In this document: positions 25,926 through 34,485 of the stretch, in pieces | Layout of the letters: each line of letters starts with the position of its first letter | Position numbering within the stretch: the first letter of the stretch is position 1 | NCBI RefSeq assembly: GCF_013373365.1 | Contig: NZ_CP035925.1 | Span: 62,001 to 126,000, forward strand | Source: Lentibacillus sp. CBA3610 | GTDB taxonomy: Bacteria; Bacillota; Bacilli; Bacillales; Amphibacillaceae | Reading direction: 5' to 3' | DNA: 64,000 nt | Notes under the pieces: generated by a model | What the model saw: the letters and a program-made list of their open reading frames with translations, nothing else | Databases searched by the model: none | Told to the model about the DNA's origin: nothing | Made by a program: the position numbers and the translations under genes

Positions 25926-27179
25926 TTTTGATCGTATTATTATTCGTATTAGCTTTCCTACGGGTCCCTATTGCAATAAGTTTAGGGGTTTCCAGTATTG
26001 TCGCCTTATGGTTAGTTGGTTTTTCGTTAGATACAGTTATCCAAAAAATGTTCACAGGTGTCAACAATACGACCCTTATGGCGATTCCTGGCTTTGTGTT
26101 TGCGGGGTTATTAATGGCTCAAGGTGGTATATCCAAATACTTGATAGAGTGTATTAGAGCTTGGATTGGTCATACGAAGGGTGGGCTTTCTGTTGTAACA
26201 ATCGTCGCTTGTATGATTTTCGCGGCAATTTCCGGTTCAAGCCCGGCTACTGCTGCAGCTATTGGGGCAATCATGATACCGATGATGGTGAACGCGGGAT
26301 ATGATAAAAAATACTCGATGGGTCTTGTTGCTACGGCAGGGACATTAGGGATTTTAATGCCACCATCAATTCCGTTGATACTTTATGGATCGGTTGCTGA
26401 GATATCGACAGGTCAATTATTCACTGCGGGCATTTTACCCGCACTTGTGCTGGTTACTGTGCTGATAATTGCAGCTATAATTGTTGCCAATAAAAATAAT
26501 TACGGAGGATTGGAAAAGGTCCCGATGTCCAATCGTTGGAAACCTACCCTTGAAGCAATATGGGGTCTCGTCATGCCAATCCTCATACTTGGAAGCATTT
26601 ATATGGGAGTTGTCACTCCGACCGAAGCTTCGTTTTTGGCTGTATTATATTCGATTATCATTTCAGTTTTTTGTTTATCGCGAAATGAACTGGAAAAATT
26701 TCATCAGTATTACGAAACAATCAATAAATACGACAGCAATGATTTTTCTGGTGATCGCTGCTGCGCTTGTTTTTGGTATGTTCCTGACGACAGAGCAAGT
26801 ACCGCAAGCTTTTGCACAATGGGTGACTGACAGCGGATTTAACAAGTGGACATTCTTGCTGATTGTAAGTATTCTATTTTTTATGCTTGGGATGTTCCTG
26901 GAGCCGACTGCGATCATTCTGATAACATTGCCGATCTTCCTACCAATATTACAAACGTTGGATATTAATGTGTTTCATTTTGCAATCATTATGGTTGTGA
27001 ATATGGAACTTGGTATGATTACACCGCCGGTCGGGTTAAATCTATTTGTGGTAAGCGGGATTGCTAAAGAAAGAGTCGAACAAGTTATACGAGGGGTTGT
27101 ACCTTTTTTTGGGATATTCGTTATAGTCTTGATTATCATCGTCGTATTCCCGCAAATCTCATTGTTTCTTATTGAATGA
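25913..27179 (+). pseudogene. dctM: TRAP transporter large membrane subunit DctM with a frameshift in a T run
   Basis: The first frame (to about residue 252) carries ISLGVSSIVALWLVG, FAAISGSSPATAAAIGAIMI and MPPSIPLILYG, all typical of DctM. After YSIIISVF the reading moves by one base and continues VYREMNWKNFISI, then MFLEPTAIILITLPIFLPI and GMITPPVGLNLFVV to the stop. The switch lies in TTTTTT at 26667-26672. Removing one T gives an intact ~421-residue protein. Total length is one base over a multiple of three. It may be an expansion mutation, phase-variable slippage or a base error. The remaining protein shows no other damage. Confidence 0.88.
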
Positions 27180-27209
27180 TCATTAGTTTAGATAGGGGGA
27201 TGTTTGCAA

Positions 27210-28079
27210 ATGAATGTTTGGCGTTCTTATTTATTTGTGCCTGCCAAAAAGCAGTCCATGATAGGTAAGGCTGTAAAATCTGATGCCGACAGTATTATCG
27301 TAGATCTTGAAGACGCGGTAGCTCATTCAGAAAAAGATACTGTCAGAGAATCATTAGAGGAAGCTTTGAATGAATTTGCAGGTGGGAAACCAATTTATGT
27401 GAGAATCAATGATACGTCCACGTCGTACTGGAAAAAAGATTTATACACAGCGGTAGAAAGTGGCGTGGATGGTATTATCATTCCAAAATCCGAAAGTAAA
27501 GAAGAAGTTGCCCAAGTTTGCGACGAAGCAAAAAATATTTTTGAAAAAACAGCGTCGAATGAGAATGAAATGGATCTTAAGGTCATTCCGCTGTTGGAAA
27601 CTGCAAAGGGAATTGAGTTTGCATATGAAATTGCTAATTCGCACACTTTTGTATCTAATCTTGCTTTAGGCTCTATTGATTTATCTCTGGATATAGGTTG
27701 TGAGCTGACTGCAAGCGGTAATGAACTCCTTTATGCTCGTTCCAGAATCGTAATTGCTTCCAGAGCGGCAGGGATAGGTAAGCCTATTGACACTGTTTAT
27801 ATTGATTTGAACAATCCAGAAGGACTAAGTAATGAGGCGATGATGGCCAAAAGAGTTGGTTTTGGAGGGAAACTGATTATCCATCCAAAGCAGATCGAAG
27901 ACGTACACCAGGTCTTCACACCCAAGGAAGAAGAGTTACATGAAGCAAAACAAATCGTTGAGGAATTTGAAAAAGCCGAACGGCAAGGCTTAGCCTCCAT
28001 CTCTGTCAATAATAAACTTGTGGATTATCCTGTATATAAAAAGGCTAAAGAAATGTTGGACTTGGTTAGAAAAAGCTAA
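27210..28079 (+). CDS. CitE-like acyl-CoA lyase (HpcH/HpaI family; citramalyl-/malyl-CoA lyase candidate)
   Basis: 289 residues in a TIM-barrel. Motifs: RSYLFVPAKK (CoA and active-site Arg), DLEDAVAHSEK (metal-binding Asp-Glu), PLLETAKGIEF, LGSIDLSLDIG (second metal site) and GGKLIIHPKQIEDVHQVF. The family cleaves (citra)malyl-CoA type thioesters to pyruvate or glyoxylate plus an acyl-CoA. Start ATG 27210 is nine bases after AGGGGGA. It follows dctM by ~30 bases. In Pseudomonas and Yersinia the third step of itaconate breakdown, (S)-citramalyl-CoA to acetyl-CoA and pyruvate, is done by a lyase of this type encoded beside a TRAP transporter. Malyl-CoA lyase is the main alternative. Confidence 0.85.
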   Translation: MNVWRSYLFVPAKKQSMIGKAVKSDADSIIVDLEDAVAHSEKDTVRESLEEALNEFAGGKPIYVRINDTSTSYWKKDLYTAVESGVDGIIIPKSESKEEVAQVCDEAKNIFEKTASNENEMDLKVIPLLETAKGIEFAYEIANSHTFVSNLALGSIDLSLDIGCELTASGNELLYARSRIVIASRAAGIGKPIDTVYIDLNNPEGLSNEAMMAKRVGFGGKLIIHPKQIEDVHQVFTPKEEELHEAKQIVEEFEKAERQGLASISVNNKLVDYPVYKKAKEMLDLVRKS

Positions 28080-28156
28080 TTCGCTGGCATATAAGTCAAT
28101 CACAACACTATTTTGGTTTTTTTAGTAAATGTTTGTTTCACTGGAGAGGACAGAAT

Positions 28157-29641
28157 ATGAGTGATGTTTCTCAGAAAGAAAGCGTGTACACTGGCGAAAA
28201 AACCAATTATTCGAATAAAAGAAGATGGCTAAGGCAAAAAAAGCAGATAATAGGGATAGTGGGAGCGGTTGCAGCTTTTTTATCAGTTTATTACGGATTG
28301 CCGGGTTCATTTGATGTAGATTCAAGAAAAATGGTAGCAATTGTTACCGGGTGCCTTGTGCTTTGGGTGACTGAAACAATACCGATAGGATTAACGGCTG
28401 TATTGGTACTCTTGTTGATGTTGTTACTTAATCCCGTATCTGTTGAGGTTGTCTATAGTGGGTTTGCTTCGCCTGCTGTATTTTTGATTATCGGTGGAAT
28501 GATGCTTGCTCAAGCTGTAAATGAAACAAGGTTGGCACAACGTATCACCTATCTTATATTGTCTAGGTGGGGAGGGAATGCAAAGGGCCTGCTTGGGAGT
28601 GTTTTGGTCATCCCCCAAGTACAGGCATTCTTCATTCCTGCTACCGCCGTCCGGACTAGTCTGCTACTTCCTATAGCAATCAATGTGCTTGATACGGTTG
28701 GGGCAAAAAGGGATAGTCCCTTGAGGAAAATGATCTTACTTGCAGTCGCTTACGGATGTACAATCAGCGGCACTGCTGTTATGACAGCTGCAATCGGAAA
28801 CATTTTAGCAGTGGACATACTTAATCAAATACTTCAAGTCAATATCACTTATTTTGAATGGTTCATTTATTCATTACCACTGTGGCTAGCATTGATCCCG
28901 GGCAGTTGGTTTCTGTTATTGAAAAGCTTTCCTTTAGGAGAAAGGGAGTCCTCCTTTCCACATTTGAAACAGGAAATGCAACAGAAAATAAAACAATTCG
29001 GCCCGCTGGACAATAAAGAAATAAAGTGCTTGGTTATTCTATCGTTCACGGTTATGATGTGGATGTCTGAGCCACTTCACGGACTACATCCGAGTATTCC
29101 TGCTTTAATTGGTGTGTTTCTGATGACGTTTCCTGGAATTGGTTGTGCTGATTGGGCAAGTGTTGTAAAGATAAACTTTAATACCGTTTTATTGTTGGGT
29201 GCAACACTCTCGATGGGCTACGCCTTGAATGATTCGGGTGCTGCAGAACAAATTGGTGAGGTGCTTGGGGATGCCTCCTGGATTTTATATTTAATGCAAG
29301 AGCCATTATTGGCATTGATTTTTGTATTGGTTGCTACGCAGGTCATTCACTTGTTGATTTCAAACGTCTCCACAGCTGTCGTCACGTTGATACCGATTTA
29401 TATTGGCCTTTCCATCGAGGCAGGAGTTAATCCGGTTTTAATTGCTTATACAGCAGCCATTACTTGTTTACACGGTTATATCCTTATTGTGGAAACCATG
29501 ACGAACATGATTGTATATAGTTCAGGACAAATATCCCAACGTGATTACTTAAAGCCTGGGGTTTATATGACACTATTAATGATAGGGTTGACCATTTTGA
29601 TAGGGCTGACCTGGTGGAGATGGTTAGGCCTTGTTTCATAA
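28157..29641 (+). CDS. DASS (SLC13)-family dicarboxylate/anion:sodium symporter
   Basis: About 494 residues, 11-13 membrane helices. It has the DASS halves with VLWVTETIPIGLTAVLVLLL, FLIIGGMMLAQAVNET (SNT-like region altered) and a C-terminal HLLISNVSTAVVTLIPI, the second Ser-Asn-Val/Thr ion-binding motif. ATG 28157 after GGAGAGGA is preferred over the in-frame ATG upstream at 28133, which lacks a ribosome binding site. With TRAP genes before it and acid-metabolising genes after it, a di- or tricarboxylate is the likely substrate. It would be a second uptake route in an operon whose dctM is broken. Confidence 0.88.
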   Translation: MSDVSQKESVYTGEKTNYSNKRRWLRQKKQIIGIVGAVAAFLSVYYGLPGSFDVDSRKMVAIVTGCLVLWVTETIPIGLTAVLVLLLMLLLNPVSVEVVYSGFASPAVFLIIGGMMLAQAVNETRLAQRITYLILSRWGGNAKGLLGSVLVIPQVQAFFIPATAVRTSLLLPIAINVLDTVGAKRDSPLRKMILLAVAYGCTISGTAVMTAAIGNILAVDILNQILQVNITYFEWFIYSLPLWLALIPGSWFLLLKSFPLGERESSFPHLKQEMQQKIKQFGPLDNKEIKCLVILSFTVMMWMSEPLHGLHPSIPALIGVFLMTFPGIGCADWASVVKINFNTVLLLGATLSMGYALNDSGAAEQIGEVLGDASWILYLMQEPLLALIFVLVATQVIHLLISNVSTAVVTLIPIYIGLSIEAGVNPVLIAYTAAITCLHGYILIVETMTNMIVYSSGQISQRDYLKPGVYMTLLMIGLTILIGLTWWRWLGLVS

Positions 29642-29661
29642 TAAAAAATGGGGGATTAAAT

Positions 29662-30873
29662 ATGGGTAAAATATTGGAGCATTTCGGTAAAAGCTTACTC
29701 CGGGAAAATGGTGTGAAAACCCCGGATAATTGGGTTGTTGATACTGGTATTAAATCCAGAAAAATAGCTGATAGACAAAGAGTCGTATTAAAAGCTCTGA
29801 TCCCTGCTGGAAAACGGGGGAAGGCCGGTGCTGTTAAATTTCCTGGAACGGCTGCGGAAGCTCACCGGAAAACTGAGGAACTCTTAGGAATGACTGTTTA
29901 TAATTTCCCAGTAAAGCAGGTGTTAGTTGAAGAAAAACTTGAAATTAAGGAAGAATGGTACGTTTCCATTAGTATTGATAACCAAAAGCAAAAGCCTGTT
30001 ATTATGGTCTCAACACACGGGGGTGTTGATATTGAACATTCAGCGAAAAACGACCCGGAAAAAATGGCCATTATTCATGCTGATCCTTTTGAAGGGGTAC
30101 AGCCGTTTCAAATCAAGGAATTGTGGAGTTCCCTTGGTGTTACGGGAAAAGCACTTGTGCGTGCCACACAGACGCTTTCCAAGCTCTACGGCGTCTTTTT
30201 AAAATATGATTGTTACCTTCTTGAAATTAATCCTTTAGCCCTCACAAAAGACGAAGACCTTGTTGTGGCCGATTCGGTTATGGGGGTGGACGACACAGCC
30301 CTTCGCCGTCAACAAGAATTAGCAGGGATGGTCGAAGTGGGTAGTGAAAGGTCATGGCGGCCATTGACAGAATTGGAAAAACAAATGATTGAAGTCAATG
30401 ATGCAGATTACCGTGGGACTGCACGTTATACCGAAATGGAGGGAGGAGAAATCGGATTCATGTGTGGAGGTGGCGGTGGGAGTCTTTTAAGTTTTGACGC
30501 CCTGACGCGTCACGGGGGTAGACCTGCGAATTATACCGAAACAGGTGGTAACCCCCCGGTTGAAAAAGTATACGGGTTGACAAAAGGGATACTGTCGAAA
30601 GAAGGAGTTAAAGGGTTATACGTGGCTCATAACATTTCTAACAACACGCAAATTGATGTGATGGCCACAGGGGTCGTCAAAGCATTGAAAGAGTTGAAAA
30701 TCGATCTCGACACATTCCCGGTGATTGTAAGGGAAGCAGGTGTGAACGATGAGGAAGGGAGAAAAATTTTCGAGGATGCCAATGTGACATACTACGGTGA
30801 GGAAATAACAATTGAGCAAGCTGCTTTAAAGATGGTTAAGCGTATGGAGGAGGTATATGGATGGCGATCTTGA
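29662..30873 (+). CDS. ADP-forming acyl-CoA ligase beta subunit (SucC-like)
   Basis: 403 residues. ATP-grasp N-terminal domain with VVLKALIPAGKRGKAGAVKF (ATP-lysine region), acid residues in LLEINPLALTKDEDLVVAD (metal-binding Asn and Asp), and C-terminal flavodoxin-like domain. The usual SucC motif VGGGAT is replaced by TGGNPPVEKVYG, so it belongs to a divergent subgroup whose substrate may not be succinate. It overlaps the alpha-subunit gene by 13 bases. The complex would activate a dicarboxylate with ATP and CoA; malate, itaconate, citramalate or a sulfonate are possible. Start ATG 29662 follows GGGGGA. Confidence 0.87.
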   Translation: MGKILEHFGKSLLRENGVKTPDNWVVDTGIKSRKIADRQRVVLKALIPAGKRGKAGAVKFPGTAAEAHRKTEELLGMTVYNFPVKQVLVEEKLEIKEEWYVSISIDNQKQKPVIMVSTHGGVDIEHSAKNDPEKMAIIHADPFEGVQPFQIKELWSSLGVTGKALVRATQTLSKLYGVFLKYDCYLLEINPLALTKDEDLVVADSVMGVDDTALRRQQELAGMVEVGSERSWRPLTELEKQMIEVNDADYRGTARYTEMEGGEIGFMCGGGGGSLLSFDALTRHGGRPANYTETGGNPPVEKVYGLTKGILSKEGVKGLYVAHNISNNTQIDVMATGVVKALKELKIDLDTFPVIVREAGVNDEEGRKIFEDANVTYYGEEITIEQAALKMVKRMEEVYGWRS

Positions 30874-31784
30874 TCGGAAAACATTCAAGAATTGTTGTTC
30901 AGGGGATCACTGGACGGGAAGCGGCTATGATTGTCGATCACACCATTAACTATGGAACAGATATCCTTGCTGGTGTCACTCCCGGTAAAAAGGGGCAGAT
31001 TGTAAGCGGTGTCCCTGTTTATGACACAATGAAAGAGGCGGTGGAGATGCATCAAGTGAACACAAGCCTAATTGTCGTCCCACCATTCTTTGCACTTGAT
31101 GCAGTGCTTGAAGCAATTCATAACGGGATCAAGGTTCTGGTGGTGACTACAGAAAATATTCCGCAAACAGATGTTTTAAAAATGCTTGCAGCCGCAAAAA
31201 AACATGGGGTTTACATTATTGGTCCAAATACCGCTGGCATGGTGAATCCTGATGACCGAATCAAATTGGGATCGATCGGAGGGGAATTCCCCGAACGTAC
31301 CTTTGCTCCTGGTAATGTAGGTGTCATATCCAGAAGCGGGGGGATGGCCAATGAAACATCATGGATGGTCAAACGGGCCGGATATGGTGTCTCAACGACC
31401 ATCGGTATTGGTGGGGATAGTTTAATAGGTACCAACATCAAAGATTTACTCTGCTTATTTGAACAAGATGATGATACAGAGGCGGTTGTCACTTTTTCAG
31501 AACCCGGTACATCTTTTGAAGAAGATGCAGCAGAGTTCATAAAAAGTGGAGGATTCACAAAACCAGTCATTTCATACGTTGCCGGACGCTTTACGGAATC
31601 GATGCCGGAAGGGACAGTATTCGGGCATGCCGGGGCCATGATTTCGGGTGATTTTGGTAGGCCATCCATAAAAATGAAAAAATTAAGAGAAGCCGGCGCG
31701 TCCGTTCTGGAAAATTATGATGATATGATCGATGTTTTGCAACAAGCTTTAGGTTCTGACAAGAGGGTAAATCAGCAACAATAA
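30861..31784 (+). CDS. ADP-forming acyl-CoA ligase alpha subunit (SucD-like)
   Basis: 307 residues. CoA-binding N-terminal fold with RIVVQGITGREAAMIVDHT and GVTPGKKGQIVSGVPVYDT. The phosphohistidine is in VFGHAGAMISGDFG (compare SucD GHAGA), and ISRSGGMANETSWMVKRAG is the CoA-ligase nucleotide region. Translationally coupled to the SucC-like gene. Together with the CitE-like lyase it could form a two-step route: acid to acyl-CoA, then cleavage to a 2-oxoacid and acyl-CoA. That is the logic of malate-CoA ligase plus malyl-CoA lyase. Confidence 0.88.
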   Translation: MAILIGKHSRIVVQGITGREAAMIVDHTINYGTDILAGVTPGKKGQIVSGVPVYDTMKEAVEMHQVNTSLIVVPPFFALDAVLEAIHNGIKVLVVTTENIPQTDVLKMLAAAKKHGVYIIGPNTAGMVNPDDRIKLGSIGGEFPERTFAPGNVGVISRSGGMANETSWMVKRAGYGVSTTIGIGGDSLIGTNIKDLLCLFEQDDDTEAVVTFSEPGTSFEEDAAEFIKSGGFTKPVISYVAGRFTESMPEGTVFGHAGAMISGDFGRPSIKMKKLREAGASVLENYDDMIDVLQQALGSDKRVNQQQ

Positions 31785-31858
31785 GGTATTGATTGAATTT
31801 GAACCCAATAACACTTGATTTTTTGAAAGAAATCTATTGGAAAAGGAAGGGTTGTCAT

Positions 31859-33022
31859 ATGAAAATAGTGAATATTAAAGAAAAAGTGGTTCCTATCAAA
31901 TCAAGCATAAGCAACGCCTATATTGATTTCAGCAAAATGACTGCCTCGGTTGTAGCTATCACCACGGATGTGGAAAAGAACGGAAAACGGGTGGTTGGTT
32001 ACGGTTTTAATTCAAACGGCCGCTATGCACCTAGTGGTTTATTGCATGACCGCTTCATCCCCCGGTTGCTTGAAGCAGAATCAAAGGAATACTTAAATGA
32101 TGATGGGTCAAACCTTGATCCCCATAAAATTTGGGGTATTTTGATGACAGGAGAAAAACCGGGAGGCCATGGTGAACGTTCGGTGGCTGTGGGTACACTT
32201 GATATGGCTGTTTGGGATGCTGTCGCAAAAATTGAAGATAAGCCTTTATATCAATTGCTCTCCGATCGATATGGCGATGGGAACCCAGATGACAAGGTCT
32301 TTGTTTATGCGGCAGGCGGATATTATCAACCAGGGAAAGGGCTTGTCAAGCTACAAGATGAGATGCGCAGCTATCTGAACGAAGGCTATTCGGTCGTAAA
32401 AATGAAAATAGGGAACTCGTTGGAGGAAGACCTACGCCGAATCGAAGCGGTGCTGGAAATCGTTCCGGATGGAAAGTCACTCGCTGTCGATGCCAATGGA
32501 CGATTTGATTTGGATACAGCTATCAAATATGCTGAGAAATTGGAACCCTATGATCTATTTTGGTACGAGGAAGCGGGAGATCCGCTTGATTATGAACTCC
32601 AATCGGAATTGTCAAAACACTATAAAAATCCGATGGCAACCGGGGAGAATCTTTTCTCAATGCAGGATGCACGTAATTTGATTCGATATGGTGGTATGCG
32701 GAAGGACCGTGATTACCTGCAGTTCGACTGCGCTTTAAGTTATGGCCTTGTTGAGTATATGCGCACTTTGGATATGCTGAAGGAATATGGATGGTCCTCC
32801 CGCCGCTGTATCCCGCACGGCGGCCATCAAATGTCCCTTAATATTGCCGCTGGTCTGGGATTGGGCGGTAATGAATCATACCCAGGTGTCTTTGAGCCGT
32901 TCGGGGGATTTGCGGATGATGTACCGGTCGAATCCGGTTATGTTCGTATGCCTGAAGTTCCTGGGGTCGGATTCGAAGCAAAATCGGATTTGATTCAGTT
33001 ACTTCGTTCTGTGGCTGAATAA
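31859..33022 (+). CDS. tarD: D-tartrate dehydratase-like enolase-superfamily enzyme
   Basis: 387 residues. The sequence follows the Bradyrhizobium D-tartrate dehydratase TarD almost throughout: RVVGYGFNSNGRYAPSGL, GGHGERSVAVGTLDMAVWDA, VFVYAAGGYYQPGKGL and GWSSRRCIPHGGHQMSLNIA. The KMK in YSVVKMKIGN holds the acid/base Lys. Metal ligands are the Asp of AVDANGRFD, a Glu in WYEEAGDPLD and the Glu of ATGENLF. The His of PHGGHQM completes the active site. Reaction: D-tartrate to oxaloacetate. ATG 31859 follows GGAAGGG; the frame is open further upstream but without a ribosome binding site. It implies that the operon handles hydroxylated C4 dicarboxylates. Confidence 0.88.
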   Translation: MKIVNIKEKVVPIKSSISNAYIDFSKMTASVVAITTDVEKNGKRVVGYGFNSNGRYAPSGLLHDRFIPRLLEAESKEYLNDDGSNLDPHKIWGILMTGEKPGGHGERSVAVGTLDMAVWDAVAKIEDKPLYQLLSDRYGDGNPDDKVFVYAAGGYYQPGKGLVKLQDEMRSYLNEGYSVVKMKIGNSLEEDLRRIEAVLEIVPDGKSLAVDANGRFDLDTAIKYAEKLEPYDLFWYEEAGDPLDYELQSELSKHYKNPMATGENLFSMQDARNLIRYGGMRKDRDYLQFDCALSYGLVEYMRTLDMLKEYGWSSRRCIPHGGHQMSLNIAAGLGLGGNESYPGVFEPFGGFADDVPVESGYVRMPEVPGVGFEAKSDLIQLLRSVAE

Positions 33023-33085
33023 CGGCCGAAAACTAAGTCAATTGAATTACTGTTATCAATAAAATTAATTTTTGAAAGGGGAATA

Positions 33086-33466
33086 ATGATGGATAATAAA
33101 AAATTTGATGCTGGTTTAGAGGTTCGTCGGGATGTTTTGGGGGCAGAGTATGTTGATAAATCGCTTGCAAATGCGGATGAATTCATACAACCCATGCAGG
33201 AGTTGGTTACTGAGTACTGCTGGGGTGAAATCTGGACAAGAGAGGGGCTGCCGAAAAAGACACGCAGTATCATTAATCTTGCCATGTTGACGGCTTTGAA
33301 TCGTCCGAATGAACTAAAACTTCATTTGCGTGGAGCACTCCGGAACGGGGTTACAAAAGAAGAAATCCAGGAAATCTTCTTACAGACTGCAATTTATTGT
33401 GGTGTTCCTGCGGCCTTGGACAGCTTCAAGACCGCTCAACAAGTTTTTGCGGAAGAGGATGAATAA
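33086..33466 (+). CDS. Carboxymuconolactone decarboxylase-family protein
   Basis: 126 residues, one AhpD/CMD domain. Typical segments: LVTEYCWGEIWTREGLPKKT, SIINLAMLTALNRPNELKLH and TKEEIQEIFLQTAIYCGVPA. It has no CxxC peroxidase motif, so it is the PcaC/decarboxylase-like branch rather than AhpD. Family members decarboxylate 4-carboxymuconolactone, but many stand-alone members have other roles. It lies between tarD and a tartronate-semialdehyde-reductase-like gene, so a beta-keto-acid decarboxylation such as handling of a tartrate-derived acid is conceivable. Start ATG 33086 or 33089. Confidence 0.85.
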   Translation: MMDNKKFDAGLEVRRDVLGAEYVDKSLANADEFIQPMQELVTEYCWGEIWTREGLPKKTRSIINLAMLTALNRPNELKLHLRGALRNGVTKEEIQEIFLQTAIYCGVPAALDSFKTAQQVFAEEDE

Positions 33467-33491
33467 GACAGCATTTTAAGGAGTGTACGAG

Positions 33492-34379
33492 ATGAAAATC
33501 GGTTTGATCGGTTTAGGAAATATGGGAGGACGTGTGGCTAAACGGTTGATGAGGCAAGGACATCAACTATCCGTTTATGATATTAACCCCGAACTGCTTT
33601 CGGAATTTGCCAAATTAGGCGCGAAAACGGCAGATTCACCACTTGATCTCGCGAAGAGCTGCCATTATATTGTAACGGTCTTGCCAAATGCTGATGTGGT
33701 AAAAAACGTTGTGCTGGGAAAAGAAGGTCTTATTACCGTAATGGAACCTGGGAGTGTGTTGATTGACGCCACAAGTTCTGTTCCAGACGTTACAACAGAA
33801 ATTGGTGCAGCATTGGACAAGCAGGGAATCAGAATGCTGGATGCTCCAATAAGTGGTGGCTTGCAGAGGGCCGAGGAAGGGGATTTAGCTGTGATGGTTG
33901 GTGGAGATGAGGCTACCTTCACGGAATGTATGGTGATTTTCAATGATATTGGATCGACGATCACCCATGTTGGAAAACTAGGATCCGGACATACCATAAA
34001 GGTGTTGAATAATCTGATTTCTGCGACAACATTTGCCATTACTGCAGAAGCACTTTCCATTGGCATTAAAAAAGGACTTATCCCGAGTAAAATGCTGGAA
34101 GTCATCAATCATAGTACCGGGAGAAACAACTCAAGTGAAAATAAATTTCCGCAGCACGTATTGACGAGAAAGTTTGACGTCGGCTTTACAATGGATTTGA
34201 TGTGTAAAGATTTGACGATTGCAACAGATATCATTCGGAATGAAAAATCGCCAGCCTTTATATCGAATACAGTTTATCAGTTGTGGCAATATGCCCAGTC
34301 GAGAAGTGAGGAGGGCGCGGATCATTCCGAGTATGCAAAACTGATAGAAGAAATGTATGGTTCTGAGATTACAGATTAG
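33492..34379 (+). CDS. Beta-hydroxyacid dehydrogenase (tartronate semialdehyde reductase / 3-hydroxyisobutyrate dehydrogenase family)
   Basis: 295 residues. N-terminal Rossmann motif GLIGLGNMGGRVAKRL and acid D in SVYDINPE favouring NAD(H). Substrate-binding DAPISGGLQRAEEGDLAVMVGG, catalytic Lys in GSGHTIKVLNNLIS, and GRNNSSENKFPQ before the C-terminal helices. ATG 33492 is well spaced from AAGGAG. Position after the D-tartrate dehydratase and CMD-like genes favours a short hydroxy-dicarboxylate or semialdehyde substrate. It is the last gene before a strong terminator. Confidence 0.87.
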   Translation: MKIGLIGLGNMGGRVAKRLMRQGHQLSVYDINPELLSEFAKLGAKTADSPLDLAKSCHYIVTVLPNADVVKNVVLGKEGLITVMEPGSVLIDATSSVPDVTTEIGAALDKQGIRMLDAPISGGLQRAEEGDLAVMVGGDEATFTECMVIFNDIGSTITHVGKLGSGHTIKVLNNLISATTFAITAEALSIGIKKGLIPSKMLEVINHSTGRNNSSENKFPQHVLTRKFDVGFTMDLMCKDLTIATDIIRNEKSPAFISNTVYQLWQYAQSRSEEGADHSEYAKLIEEMYGSEITD

Positions 34380-34392
34380 AATAGTGTTATGG

Positions 34393-34433
34393 AATTATCC
34401 CTATTGGTCAGGCTTTGATCAATAGGGATAATT
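34393..34433 (+). terminator. Strong bidirectional terminator
   Basis: AATTATCCCTATTG (34393-34406) pairs perfectly with CAATAGGGATAATT (34420-34433), flanked by T-rich DNA on both sides. It separates the plus-strand operon from the minus-strand amidase. Confidence 0.88.
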
Positions 34434-34485
34434 TAATTTCCTCAATTCTGCTGAGTGAATTCATTCAAGAATCGCATTTAAAAGC

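Noticed and set aside
26667..26672. Programmed frameshift in dctM
   Set aside because: The T6 run is slippery, but no stimulatory hairpin is evident and DctM proteins are not known to need frameshifting; mutation or base error is simpler.
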